Assembly (NCBI GenBank): GCA_003344405.1 | Contig: NOWV01000006.1 | Coordinates: 124,001-188,000, forward strand | Length of the DNA stretch: 64,000 nucleotides | Direction: 5' to 3' | Origin: Trichoplax sp. H2 | Taxonomy: Eukaryota; Placozoa; Uniplacotomia; Trichoplacea | In this document: positions 40,201-53,419 of the stretch, piece by piece | How the letters are laid out: each line of letters starts with the position of its first letter | Position numbering within the stretch: position 1 is the stretch's first letter | The notes under the pieces: generated by a model | The model's input: only the letters and a program-made list of their open reading frames with translations | Told to the model about the DNA's origin: nothing | The model's database searches: none | Program-made: the position numbers and the translations under genes

Positions 40201-43200
40201 CATGTAAGCACGCTGTATAATGAAATTCCAAGTTTAACGTACTTTACCTGCTCTCGTCGAATTTTAACAACGATCTTGCATTTAAATTTTTCAAGCATAA
40301 TTCAGCATAATGCTTGTCCTCATTCCATAGAGCCATAATTGATGTTTTTGGAATTTGAACGCGCTTAAATACGCTAAGTAATTGAAATAGTACTCGCTCT
40401 TTATGGTCTAAGTGATTAATACTTAAATCAAATGCTGCGTATAAGTTGAAATTATATTCTCGTTGTGTATCAATCATATCTCTCCTCTCGATGGTGTTGA
40501 CAGCATTTTCCCAGTCGTTACTGGTCTTACAATTCAGGCCACCTATTAAAGATATGGCTAATGGTAAGCCTGCACATTTATTAATAGCTTGCAAGACTAA
40601 TTGACGATGCTGGCTTAATTTTTCCTCAGAGTAATATTTTGCCAATATTTGCATTGCCTCACCCTCTGAAAGTAATTCCTAGATGAGAATGAAAAAAATA
40701 ACGTTCAATTTCTTCAATGTAATAATATACAATTCTGAATATCTGCAGCTTTATATTTAATTACCTGGAAATAGTAATATAGATTATTATGAAGCTTAAG
40801 GTCGTAAATAAGTAAATAAATATACGTATGATTAAGCTTTATATTTGACTAGTGCAATATTTCGATTGTAAATTCGGTATCGTAGAGATTTTCTAATTAC
40901 AAGTCACTTAGGTACACGTTTAGTAACCAAGAATATAATCAGGATCCAACGTCATAAATACAGGTATGTACTTAAGAACCAAAAGTCAAAAGCGTGAAAA
41001 TATTGAATCAATTTGGTTCTACGTGATAAACAACTTGTTGTAATCGGACTTATATATTAATGTAAACTTTTACAAAGTATATAAATATATAGATTAATTT
41101 TAAACTTTGATATCGTATAACAGAATCTGTATTTTAAGGTTTTAAAATCATTATGATGGTGCTATAATTTTAGAAACAGGATGATTAAGTAGTGTTTACA
41201 TCATTCTTGATCGCAATAGTGATTATATTAAATATGGTTACTCTGTAGTTATTTACTATCATTTGCAGAACTAATACGCTATTAAATACAACCTTTCATT
41301 TGCTGTGATGCTTTTAAGTTGAAATTGCTTAGAAAGTTTGAACTAAAAATACTTATTCAATTCGGATTTGTTCTCAAAATCTTAAACCCAGAGTAGTAAT
41401 TTTAAGATATAAAAATAGATAATAGCTACTAAAGACCACAGTTACGTCAAAATTAATAGATTCTGTAAATATCTGATAGCTTAGGCAAAGCAAAGCGCTT
41501 ATTGTACAATTTATAGTTTGATGAAGTAATTTTGAAACTAACTTGGCTTACTTGTATTTAAATTTATATTATTATATTCTTAATGTCTTTGTTAATAACT
41601 ATAACTAACCGATAATTGAATATAATGTTGGCTGTTAGTAGGCTTGTTTCTAAAATGATTGAATCGAGAAGTACTGATTGTATTTTTAGCAAATTTTAGC
41701 TTATCAAAGTGGTGCTTGCTTGCAACGTCGTCAAAGATGAATAAAGTTTTCTTCATATTTTTATCGCCTAAAATGGAAAAAACCAATCAATTATTAAGCT
41801 AAGCTGGTCTGTTAATGTTGTTTTTCTTAAGGTTATAAGTGTAGCTAGATTAATTAAGTATTATTATAGTTTATCCTAATACCAAGACTACTTCTACTTT
41901 AGTACGTAATAACCTTCTAGGTATGCTTGAAGGCAAGCCACCATTTCATCCACTTTATCAGGGAGTTGGCAGATATTCTGAATATTTTTTGTTATTTGTA
42001 TGTAAAGGCTCCTTAATTTGGTGACAAATTCATCTTCCCTTATATTGCCTAAATTAAGATAATCGATATTATTTTTCATATTTAGCTTCTATAATTATAA
42101 TTCATTTAAACACTAGGTAAATCCTTATCTCTTAATCATTTGGATTTTGGGTAATAAGATGTTTTAGAAGGTATCTTAGTAATCTCATATCAATAATTTG
42201 GCGTGCTATAAATATTTAGTAGTTTACTGTAGATGTAGTAATAGAATATCGGAATTTAGTAGCAAAAATAATTTATCGACCTATTTTTATCCAATAAACG
42301 CCTCCAGAGCGAAAGAGACCATAATTGTAGATGGCTAATCGAACAGATTGACTGGCTATAACAGTCTTACCACTTCCAGCCATGCCATGAATTAAAATAT
42401 GACCACCTAATTCATTACTATCAATCCTTTTCAGATAGTCAATTATTTTTTGAATATAGCTTTGTCGTTCGATATAATATGCACTGGGAGTTTCTGGTAC
42501 GTTTCGTAATAAATGATGTCGCGATAATTGGCTTGATCCTGAATATGAATTTTAAATAATTTACGAAAAAATTACTTTTGCGTTTATGTTTTTCTGAAAA
42601 TTTAAATCTACTTAAGTTATGTAAAGTATTAATATTTTAATTAGCTAAGGTCTAAAGTGGTCAAGCTTGTAAAAGTATAAGTAAAATTAATAGTTATTTT
42701 ATTTAGAAACAATTCCATGTGTGGTACTATAGAGATTCCTAAAGTCCACATAATTCAATAACATTATAAGGATGCATCCAAGAAATGATCATGATAGAAC
42801 TGACCAGACGAAGCCGGCCTGTTATTGGTATTGGTCTGCCTAATGGTTCCTGTAAAAATCAGTCATTAAATGTAGAACTATAAATGGAAAATATTTACGT
42901 GCACATATATTGAAGAATTCGAAATTAAAAAGCACTGTTTCGTGGTAGTGCTTTTGAAAGATGTTAAGTATGAAAATGATTTAATTTAAAATTAAAATGT
43001 AACACAAGTAGGTTATTGAAATATTGCTTTTCATTTTCTTACCTTTAGAATTAAAGTTTGGTATAATTATAGTTACTGCAGTATGTTGCTATATCTAATA
43101 ATTTACTATTAATTGACCTTATTAGATGAGAGCTTTACTGAGTATACCGATTGAGAGTAGAATTTAATTATTGACATTTGCTTAAAATTTTAACGGCAGG

Positions 43201-44013
43201 TTAGAGAAATTGTATACCTAGGAATTTTTGCTAAATAGTATTATTTTAAATACGTTTCTTTAAGGAGGCCTTGCTTAATTTTTAGAGAATTACATTTTTA
43301 CTAAATTAAATGGATGGAATATTCTGCACAGCTGATTTAATTCTGAACAATTTTTAGCTTTAGGCTAAGTAAATTGAATATCTGATAATGGTGACGATAA
43401 ATTTATTGATCTGATATTTGCTGTGGCAGCTTTATCTATCTCAAAATACTACAGACTTTACTAAATTGGGTGTGAAAAATATTTTCAATTATTAATTTCA
43501 TTAGCTTTAATGTATTGTAAATTGCATAATTATTAAGGTAATAAATTAAATTTATTGATGTAACGCTAGCTATGACTTACTGTAATATTAAATAAAATGT
43601 AAGATTAATATCTTACTTATTTTATCAGCAATATCTTTTCTTTGAATGCTATCGAGAGCTTCCACAAGTATGTCGAAAGTTGCATTACTTGAGTGAGCTT
43701 GATTCCAGCGATTTAAAACTGCCCTTGCTCTATCGATAGCTCTATGGTAGTCTTCAGCGATTGCATCTATATCGATACTAGGGTCTAATTTCCAAGACAA
43801 TCTTCTCCAATCAGTTCCAATTTTTTCGCAAATCTCTGAAAAATATTCATACGGTGGATCTACAATATGTAAGTATTTTCAACCCAATTTTAAAATTACT
43901 GATAGAGAAAGTTTGTCATGAAAAGTAATAGACATTAGTTTAAGTAAACTGCTTATTTATAAGCTTAGTAAAACTTTACATTTTTTACCTTCTTGATTTG
44001 TTTCAGTATTCAT
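34234..44013 (-). CDS. APAF1-like protein: death domain, NB-ARC, helical arm and beta-propeller
   Basis: STAND ATPase related to APAF1/CED-4, expected to form an apoptosome-like oligomer. Exons from high to low: 43989-44013 (ATG), 43617-43859, possibly 42806-42850, 42281-42538, 41914-42048, 41610-41767, 40248-40678, 39679-40021, 38961-39151, 38709-38898, 37882-37998, 37454-37627, 36997-37164, 36581-36913, about 36050-36465, further exons to about 34990, and the last ending at 34234. Phases agree wherever checked. Residues ~10-85 form a death domain (IGTDWRRLSWKLD, RWNQAHSSNATFDILVEAL) where vertebrate APAF1 has a CARD. NB-ARC follows: Walker A HGMAGSGKT, VYWIKIG, Walker B TLFIFDDV, sensor-like ISTSRF, GLPLAISLIGGL, and a winged helix with VLFQLLSVFKRVQIPKTSIMAL. 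The HD2-like arm has LHDLIIDYLQQL and FNWMSAKIEAHNGLYDL. The C-terminal part has degenerate WD-like blades (IWRIDGSQI, IWDIEEHQ). One intron (37453 to 37165) uses a GC donor. Confidence 0.9.
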
Positions 44014-44539
44014 GTCGTCACTTTGATTGAAAGCTATTATGATTCTTGAAGTCGATCCCAAGGCCTTAGTTGGTAATATTTTTAAGATGTTCTATTTATA
44101 TATAAATACACGTAGAATTCACGATCAAATTTTAAGGTACTTTGTAATAGGAAGTGATTCTCGATCGAGAAAATTCAAGGTAAAATTAGGAAATTATTAA
44201 TTCTTTCCTAAATAAATGACCCTAATATTGTTTGGTTTATTCGAAATTTTGTCATAATTATTGCATATTATTAACATAGAATATATTTGCTACCATAATC
44301 AAAGTGTGAATAGAGTTTAAATCTGATGAATGTTTGCAGGAATATTAAATAAAATAGTAAATTTAGTGTTGGTAAGGTACAGTTGGGCATTTAAGACGGG
44401 CTATTTGCATGTTATATTTGATTATTAGCATTAAAAATAGCTCAAGACACATGTAAAATATCTTAAACTAGTAAAATTAAATAGAAAAGTAATAGAACCA
44501 TAACGTAATATCATCAGTAGATCATTTCGTAAGAGAAAT

Positions 44540-45245
44540 GGCTAGAAATTCTGTCCATGCACAACAATTTGTTGCATAAGTTCATAAGCATTTAAGCTGC
44601 ATTTATGCTAGTGCTTGACAATCAATCAGACTGAAATTGACAATGGATGTGAGTTTCATAAATTTGTAAAAGCATCAGTTGGAAATTCTGTGTGCACACA
44701 AGAATTGTTACATAAATTCATAAGCATTTAAGCAGTGCTTATGCTAGTGAATCACCAATCAATGGAACTAAAATTGTAGATGGTTGATAGTTTCGAAAGA
44801 GACTGTCCAATATTGATCTGATCAATGTAAAAGTAAAAATTCTCATAAAATAAATGGATACTTACACTAATAATGAAGCATCAGCTCGTTATATAAATTT
44901 GAAGGCATTTAAGTAGCATTTATGCCAATACATTACCAATTAGTGGAAGTAGAATAATAGATAGTTTCCAATTTCGAAAAAAGAAATATATTGATCTGGT
45001 CGATGAAAAGCAAGATTTCTCCTAAGATAAATGGGCATTTTTGCTAATGATAGTATATTGGTTCTTTACATAAATTCATAGGCATTTAAGCAGCAATCAT
45101 GCAAATATATTACCAATTAATTGAACTAGAATTGCAGATGGTTGCTAGTTTCAAAAGGATCGACCAATATTGATCTACACGATGTAAAAGCAAAATTTCT
45201 CATAGGATAAACGGGCACTTATGCTAGTGCTAAAACCTTTGCTCG
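44540..45245. repeat. Degenerate tandem array, unit about 135-180 bp
   Basis: At least four units carry the block cataagcatttaagcagc near 44586, 44720, 44903 and 45078. Each is followed by atgc(t/c)a(g/a)t and ccaatcaatggaact. The later units add ccaatattgatctg, gatgtaaaagcaaaatttct and ataaatgggcac. There is no conserved reading frame. Confidence 0.85.
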
Positions 45246-45299
45246 AACTATTGTTCGACGGTTCCGGAATAGTGATTCAGGCTAATGAAGTTTATTCGA

Positions 45300-46310
45300 T
45301 TCAATACTTGTTAACATCGCTTTCGCTGTTCGGTTGCGAGATTTTTATGGTCTTTATTTGACGATAGATAATCTGTGGTGTAATTATGCACGTAACTTAA
45401 ACTGTTTTTCATCTTGTTACTGATTTAAATTAAACATGGTCTAACCCTATAGACAACTAGAATATGATATTTTTATTTTTATAAGCATATAGAAATTGAG
45501 ACAACTTGTGGAATAGCAATTGTAAATAGAATTAGGACTAGGAGCGATATTATTACTGTGCTTCGAAACTTTTTATATGTTTACTAATATTATGTTTCAA
45601 TTTTTAGAGAAATTAAGTAGACGATCATCTATTGAAAGCCTTGAAGGGAATATATCCGGTCAAATTTAGAGAAATCTTACTTCAGTTTGTATAATGCTTG
45701 GCAGAAACCAATCGATTTTGTTAGATTATTACTCGTTTTAGTTGCTTTCGGTGTTCAGTTGTGGTGTTTACACAATTTTTGTCTTGACGATGGGTGATCC
45801 CCGATGCAATTATGCAAGCAGATCGTTTTTTCTATATTGATACGTGATATTTATAGTTTGTATTATAGCTTAATAGTAAAAAAAGCGTATTTAGCTTATT
45901 TTTAAGCAAAAAGGAAATTCTGGCCATCAATGCTGGACTATGAGCGTTATTATTGTAGTGTAAACTATTACAAGGTCAATGAATTAACAAGAACTTTTTT
46001 ATAAGCGAATTGTTTAAATTTTAGAGAAAACGAAATGGATAATCATTTTCTATAGTTTAGAATAAATTGATCAAATGCAATTAGATTTGAAATAATTTGA
46101 CATCAGTTTGCGTAATGCTCGATGATCGTTAAGAAATCTAATAAGAACTTTTTATTTGTCAATTGTTTAAATTTTGGTATAAACTAAATGGATAATCAAC
46201 AAATAGATAATTAATACTCCATGTTCTTGAATAGGTTGATCAATTGAAATCAGATTGAAAATAATTTACATCAGTTAACGTAATACTTGATAATCGTTGA
46301 GAAATGGAGT
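45300..46310. repeat. Interspersed direct repeats, two families
   Basis: One block (gctttcgctgttcggttg ... tgacgatagataatc ... aattatgcacg) near 45320-45395 recurs near 45740-45825, about 420 bp on. A second block (tttagagaaa.taa.tggataatcat ... ttgatcaa.tgcaat.agatt ... acatcagtttgcgtaatgct) appears near 45598-45710, 46018-46125 and 46170-46300. This suggests a composite unit that was amplified and then decayed. Confidence 0.75.
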
Positions 46311-47689
46311 TATGTACTTTGATTGGATAGTCGATTGGCAGCGTATTTGTAGTACAGAAGTTCGGATTTAGATATGCAGTAATGTGCCCCGCATTTGATT
46401 ATATGAATAGCTGTATTTGATTGTGTTAATAGCTATATTTTGATATAGATAGATTACTAAGAATAGATATTATCGTGAAGCTAATATTAGATGATTGATA
46501 GCTACTATATTGGAAATTGTTGATGACTAATATTAGCCAGTTGATTAATTATGGTACAAGATTTATGTGACTAGAAATATTGTAATTGTGAAGAAGCCCA
46601 ACACTGAAAGGCGCTGGACATTAATAGAAAAGTATTGATATCTTAAGTAGAGTGATTCGAATTGTAGAAGATAATGATGTTCTATTTGAGGAAAACTATT
46701 CTGTTTGATGACTCAAGTCTGATTGTAGTTAATTAAATTGTCATAAATGGATTTTACGAAATGTATTTAAGAACCATGGAGATAAGCTCACGTAAAGATG
46801 AAGAAATTTCACTTCTCTATGAGCTCGAAATACTTTAGATTTTAAACTAGATTCTTGTAGTAATTAATTATTGCTATAATATTCCTGAAACCTTGTAATA
46901 AAAAGCCTTTTAGAAAATATCAATTGACTAAGACAGTTCTTGTGAGACACTTGTAATACAAGACGATAGAGTTGAGGACACAAAATTTAGCTTGATTAGT
47001 TTGAAATTTAAAGTATTGTCGTCTGCCAAGTCTCAAACTTAAAGTATCAACTATAAAATAGATCGCGAAGCTTTGCGCTAACAATAGGAAGTTTTCCTTC
47101 CCTCTTTACTCTCATTAATTTTGATGTAAGAGTAGTATCTAGCTGAGTATTTTCCGTGCGAAATTAGATAGAAGTAGGCGATCTAATGACCATTATTTGA
47201 CTATAAATTCGGGAAGATGTAGACTCATAAATAAAGATTAAATAGAAGAAAAGAGACAAATTTTCAAGGCTAGCATTCTTAGTATAGAGAATATAGGGAA
47301 GGGAAGTAGTCCTTTCTGATAAAAATCGATATCTTTATCGCGTTATTAAATTAGATAGGCAATTGTATACGGTAAGTATTTCTGACCTGTAACTTTTCTA
47401 GTCTATGTTTACTACGGTATAGATTTCATGTTAATTTCGGTCTGCTGTCTTTGATGAATAACTACTGATTAAAGATGATTACTGTAGTTTATTTTATTGA
47501 GAAGTAATGATGATAATTACTGCGTGACTATTAAAATCGTACATCGGTGTTATTCGTTTTATTTCTTTTGATATTACTTTAGCTAATATCAATAGCATTT
47601 ATCTCAAGATTTGGTTAATTGCAAGTAATTTATGAACATTTTTATCTCGAAAAGTTGCAATGGATGACAATGATATTATTATGAGGCTA

Positions 47690-48195
47690 TTTTGAGTTTG
47701 ACGTCGCCGATGTTGCTACTGTAAATATCAACCGTGCCTAGCCTCAAACAAGTTAATTACTAATAATTTAATCATATTTTTTGTCAAAAATTAGATTTGA
47801 TGTCCGTAATATTGTTAGTCTAACCGTAACCCGATATAAGCTAATTTCAATAATCTAATCAAACTTCTTGTCAGAAAACTGAAGTTTGATGTCGCTGATA
47901 TTGCTACCACTAATATCAGCGTAGCCCTAACCTAAAAAGAGCTAACTGCTAGTATCTTAATTACATTTCTTGTAAGAAAATTGGAGTTTGATGTCCATGA
48001 TATTGCTGCCGTTGATATCGGCTGTGTCTAGCCCCCAAAAAGCTAATAACCTGTAATTTAATCATATTTCTAGTGAGAAAACTAGAGTTTGATGCCAATG
48101 ATATTGCTACCATTAATATCAACCGTGCCTAGTCCAAAGTAAGCTAATTACCAGTAATTTAATCAATGCATTTCCACGTAAGAAAATTGATCTTC
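47690..48195. repeat. Tandem array, five copies of a ~95-100 bp unit
   Basis: Units begin near 47692, 47791, 47881, 47983 and 48083 with gagtttgatgtc. Each continues with gatattgctacc, a (t/a)aatatcaaccgtgcctag block, then aagctaattac, taatttaatcatat and ttcttgtaagaaaa. The regular spacing and about 75-80 percent similarity by eye make this the clearest satellite-like array in the window. Confidence 0.9.
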
Positions 48196-50524
48196 AGAAA
48201 TGAGTATTGGTGGTGAATCATTCATTATTGGAAGACTATTTCAACTTTGATTTTAGTCTTAATACTTTTGATATTACTTATCGTACCGAATATTTAACGT
48301 GAGCTGTATCCATCCTATGACTGTACTAAAAAGAAGCATTTATTACTATCTATCGAACTACTCCGTTCGTTTATTGCCTTGGCAATCTTAGCAGATTACA
48401 ATCAGCAATCCAATTACAGCAGTAGATTTAATTGAGGCAGCTAAGTATTGAAGCAAATTTCAGCCTAATTTCCTTTAATATTACACGCAATATGACTATC
48501 AGATCTACTTTAGAATCGATTCGATTATTGATAGAGACATGGTCTACCTTAGGATAAGTTTAGTAAGTGCTTGGATCGCGATCGAACTTAGGATTAGTGA
48601 TTTGCTTCAAAGCAACGGGATGCTACAATTTATCCAATATCGTTACAAATTGATTGGGTTCTTATTTCAAGTTTGGCCAGTGACTACGTCGATCCCCCCT
48701 AATATCAAGGTTATTATTTCAAGCAACTGCTGCTGTCATTTACATAATAACACGGTTAGTGGTGATTAAAATCCGATTTTAATTAGATATGCTTATACAC
48801 ATAATGACATCCGCTAGGTTTACTTGGGCATAAAACTAACTAGAGGCAGTGTTTGTATTGCTGTTATTTAAAAATTGAAATTCAGCCTCTCCTCATGTTA
48901 ATTCCACGAGTATATATATAGCACGTATGAACAACAAACATATCCGAGATGAAAATTATCGCTGACGAAAAACTATTTTGTTGTCTTTAGTCTTTGAAGG
49001 GGAAAAATACAGCAATAGGTAGTAAACGAACAATCGAATACCTACACTACGATTAAAAGTTTAGCCCTCTTTAACAATGTCGTACCTTAAAAAATGGTTG
49101 AAAGTGGTAATCAGAACAGACGATTTGACGCAGGGAACTGGATGAGGTAACCACGATGTAAGGAGAAAAATGACCAGCGTTAGTTTAATTAAAGGGCTAG
49201 CTAAATAGATTATTGCTACGAAAGTACAGTCTATCTATCATTTAAATAAAGTGGAGGGTTAAAGACCCCCAAAGGTTCATCGAGCTAGAATAATATGACC
49301 AGCGTATGACTTTGAACGATTGATTTTCTTTTGTCAATTTACCGGTAAGTTTAAATACTGTTATTCAGAGTGGCGTTGTACAACTTGTTCTATTTGAAAG
49401 GCTAAAAATACTTCACAGCAAGAGACAATCAGCAGCGATATCAAGCATGCATCCTTAATGGATTATTAGTGATATACAGTATTTATTCATCAGATTGTAG
49501 AGTTTCAATCATCTCTACAAGTTGTTATTATGATGAAATAGTAAGTCTGTGTCGTATATTGTACCCTTGGTGGGTTTGTTCTTGTTCTTATTATCCCAGA
49601 CGAGCATCTCGTTGCATGCTGTAGTGCATTAACTTTCTATTTCAAGCTATACCCATAAAAGCACTAATATGAATCCTGCTATGAAGTCATCATTCTCTAA
49701 ATATTTATTACGACCGCCTTTGTTGTAATTATCCTTTATAGTCTTGAGAGCATGTTGGCAAAATAGAATTGCAATCATGCTTGTTTCTATAGTTGCACCT
49801 ACAGTACAGCGCGATTAACTTCGATGGCACTAAGGAAAATAAACTGTGCAGGCTAAATCAAGCCCAAAGTCGATAAAATCTTATATGCTTGCTCGTATAG
49901 ATTTTGAATAGGAGTGTTAACAAATTCGCGTTGTAGTCTATGATTAAGCCATATTAATGTAGGTATCTATCATTTGCATCTTATAGTAGCATCTCTTGGC
50001 GGCCGAATAGGTAAACTAATAAAACATCGGGTGATGACTGAAAGAAAGCTTGAGTCTATAAATTCTGGTTGCATATGCCTTGTTGAGCTAAGTAAGAGTA
50101 ACATAATCAATGCTGTCGTTGAGATGAAATACATAGTGTACTACTATGAAATGAGATTTAAAAATGGTCAATCAATCACTCTATGGCTATCACTTGGATT
50201 GAATCGGCATCAACATGTGATCGATGGCTAAAACCTCAGCCGTTGATTGGAAAAAGTTAGAATCCACAAACTTTTCTTATAATTCTAAGTCAGGCTAAAC
50301 GCATCAGTCTATTAATTGAAACTACGTCCTGCATAATGGCAATGACCTAAACGATAGAAATTCTAGCGTTTTGAATAATATAGAAAGTTTTCAATCCGTC
50401 AGCCTATTTCTGCCATGTCAGCAATATTCGTATCGGCATATGATTTTTATGGCTGACATGACTTCATTATATCTATTTATACAGTATATGATAGGTAATC
50501 TATTTCTATGCTAGGCCAAGTTTA

Positions 50525-50660
50525 CTGAGCTAATAATTTTACAAAGTAATAGGCAAATTACTTTATAAAAGCCAATAAATCATAATTAATTTTATAAAAT
50601 AACCAAAATCGGTAGTTAATTTATAAAGTAAACCAGGATAATTCTACAAAGTTACCATGA
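50525..50660. repeat. Short degenerate repeats of a ~30-bp motif
   Basis: About five imperfect copies of a motif like taattttataaagtaa.c alternate with ccaa(a/t)aatc-like spacers. Strongly AT-rich, with no coding sense. Confidence 0.5.
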
Positions 50661-52339
50661 AGTTCATGGTTCATTTATGGGATAAGTTTTTCATGGTTTA
50701 TGATCACCTCAGCCAATATGACTTAGCGTAGACTGTATACCCCACCCCGTCCAATAAAGAAGTTTGGCGGCCTATTTATAAAAGTCATTAAATTACTCTT
50801 ATCATTATTATGCGATGCTTCCTTAAATTATCAAGTCATATTGATAGCGCATGGGTATGTGGGGTTTGGCTAGTTGTTAAAAATCACATGCGACTAATGA
50901 ATAATATTATGACAATCCCCTAAAGTTGGCGCTTTACAGTGCAGGCTATACAGTAACTACAGAATAGATGATATGTCGGTGTTGAAGAGTCCTATTTTTA
51001 GCAGTGAAAATTTAGGCAATAAACATTGCAATCACGGTAGAGGTTCGATGGCGAAGAGCCTACTAATAGGATAGGCCAATTGCAATTTGCCGGTACAGAA
51101 GAGTTATAATTAGGCTATATGTTAAAGGAATGATCGGCAATGCTCATACTGTGATGATAGAGGTTTACTGACAATATTTGATTTGGCTATCGTTTACTAT
51201 TGTAGTTTAGTAAATAGAAGGAAGCCTTGAAGTTGATTGAATCAATCTCGTCCATTTTGTTTTATGAAGGTAATCAAACGAAAGATGATACGGAAGTGCT
51301 TATGCGCGTATACTTTTCAACGGAAATTCCCAGGGAACGAGCACTCTTGTCCACTATGATGGTCCTATTCCATACTATCGCATTCAAACTCGTCAACATA
51401 TCAAACACTATTCGCTATTTTATTCTGCAAAGTGGTAAATGTCAATAGGACATAAGTCATTATTATTTTTCCCCGAAATTGAGAATGGATACGTCTGGCA
51501 AGGAATAAAATTGGATTAAAAGGACAATTTTTCACCATTGTATTTTATCTCATCTTGGTTGCGTTAGAATCTTGTATGCTAACCTTCTTACTGTAGGTTA
51601 TTTGTTCATCTCAATTTTGCTTCATTTAGTAGCAATACATCTGGTCAGTATCTGCTTATCGCTATTAACGATAGGCAGACCTCTACCTCATCTATTCATC
51701 GATTTAGAGTTCATTCCCTGGGACGAAATGATTCATTTTCAAAAGAGATATTGGTTCATTCTTGTTTTTAATTTATCTCTACCAGTATCGCTAAGCTGAT
51801 GATAACAATTGCGGTTCGAAAATAAGATTAAAACAAGCCATCCTCGGCCTTCTTTAAAGTTACTCGTTGGCGAATTGACTTGACTTTGTCCAACAACGAT
51901 TCAACTATATTCGGCACTGGTCGCTTATAATGTTAGGGCTTGAACAGGTAGTTTTGGAATACTGACACTATGGCGAATTCATAGATACAACTTTCAAACA
52001 CTATCTAAGCGTACGCGTGTTTATCTCTTACCTCGAAGTTCAACACAAATATTATCCTAAAACAGATGAAATAGACTAAACTCTCCCCAAATGATTAATT
52101 AATGAATTAATCTATCGTGATATCCGTGTAGGAAAATCTAAATTCAAGTACTCACCATTTATGTATAAATCTATCCTGTTCGCGCTGAGCTCGTAGATTC
52201 CTGCATATCATACGGCAATACATTCATTTATTCTTCAAACTGCAGGGCTAATAAAGTCCAACAAAATTAATACATGATAAATATTATTTTCGAATGGATT
52301 TTAACTAATCGTGGGGAAAATGTTTCAATTTGTTATTAG

Positions 52340-53115
52340 TAATCAATGATGGAGGGATTGTTTACTTTAACATGATGGGCCATTTCCCCGAGACTAGTTT
52401 ATTAATTCTTTCGGAAAAATATTGAGTGTTGATTTTGTTGGATTCTACAGTATTGGCGGTGAAGTTAGAGGGATAAGTAAATGCTTGTATACTGTATCAC
52501 AGTATGCAGGCAACCTACGAATTTATTCCAATGCTGGGATACCAGCTGTCAAACAGATCGATTGATTATAATAATAAACGTGATGGAATATTTCCCATCA
52601 TGAGTTAATTAGACCTTTCAGAGAGATATCGAGTATTGGTTTTTGTCGGATTCAATTCGCACTGAAAATAGAGAAATAAATGAATAACTCTGTGCTGTAT
52701 TCTGGACCAGTATTTGGTAAGCGAGGGAATCCACGAGTTTATTGCTAGACTTGGATACCAATTGTCAAACAGATCGATTGATTATGCCAATAAACATGAT
52801 GGAACATTTTCCCACAATGAGTTAATTAAGCCTTTCGCAGAGATATCGAGTATTAATCTTTGTTGAATTTGATTCGTGCTGAAGTTGGAGGATTGAATGC
52901 ATTAATGTATACCGAATTATAGAATGAGGGAAATATACGAATAAATTCCAATGTTCGGATACCGACTGCCGAAAAGGTTGATGATACTAGTCAACATGAT
53001 GGAACATTTCTCCATAATGGACTAATGAAATTTTTCAGAGAAATATCGAGTGTTGCTTAATTGGATTCAATTCGCGCTAAAGTTAGAAGAGTGAACAAAT
53101 GTGTACTGTAATACA
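52340..53115. repeat. Tandem array, four copies of a ~200-215 bp unit
   Basis: The block gatggaacatttcccacaatgagttaatt recurs near 52368, 52583, 52798 and 52999. Each copy is followed by tttc.gagagatatcgagt, a ttggattcaattcg block, gaagttagagga and a tail with tccaatg..ggataccga.tgtc. Copies are diverged by substitutions and small indels. Confidence 0.9.
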
Positions 53116-53419
53116 TCTATTTATTACTCTGATTTTAGCATAGGTGGATTCCAACCAAAATCAAGATACGATATTTCACCGAAAGGATTAACTAATCGTA
53201 GAAAATATTCCTTCATGTTATAACTAGTCAATATATATGTCAAATCTATGATAATTGTAAAAAAAGGCGTTTTCTAGAACATTACCCGGGCATTCTCTCT
53301 CTATATTTCAGCTAGAATTCGAAATAAGAATAAAAATATTAGAATTTCGGGCTTTAGCTGATTATGCCATAGCTTTGAGCATAAAAGTTAATCATATTAG
53401 TAGATTTTGTTTCTCTACG

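Noticed and set aside
49974-50231. 85-codon plus-strand frame in the gene desert
   Set aside because: No motif, no plausible splice partner and no start context; random frames of this length are possible. Conservation data would be needed.
51030-51060. ggttcgatggc as a tRNA T-loop
   Set aside because: No cloverleaf can be drawn around it; no tRNA was found in the window by eye.
51227-51799. Two neighbouring plus-strand frames of 73 and 75 codons
   Set aside because: Considered as exons of one gene, but no consistent splice join or recognisable domain was found.
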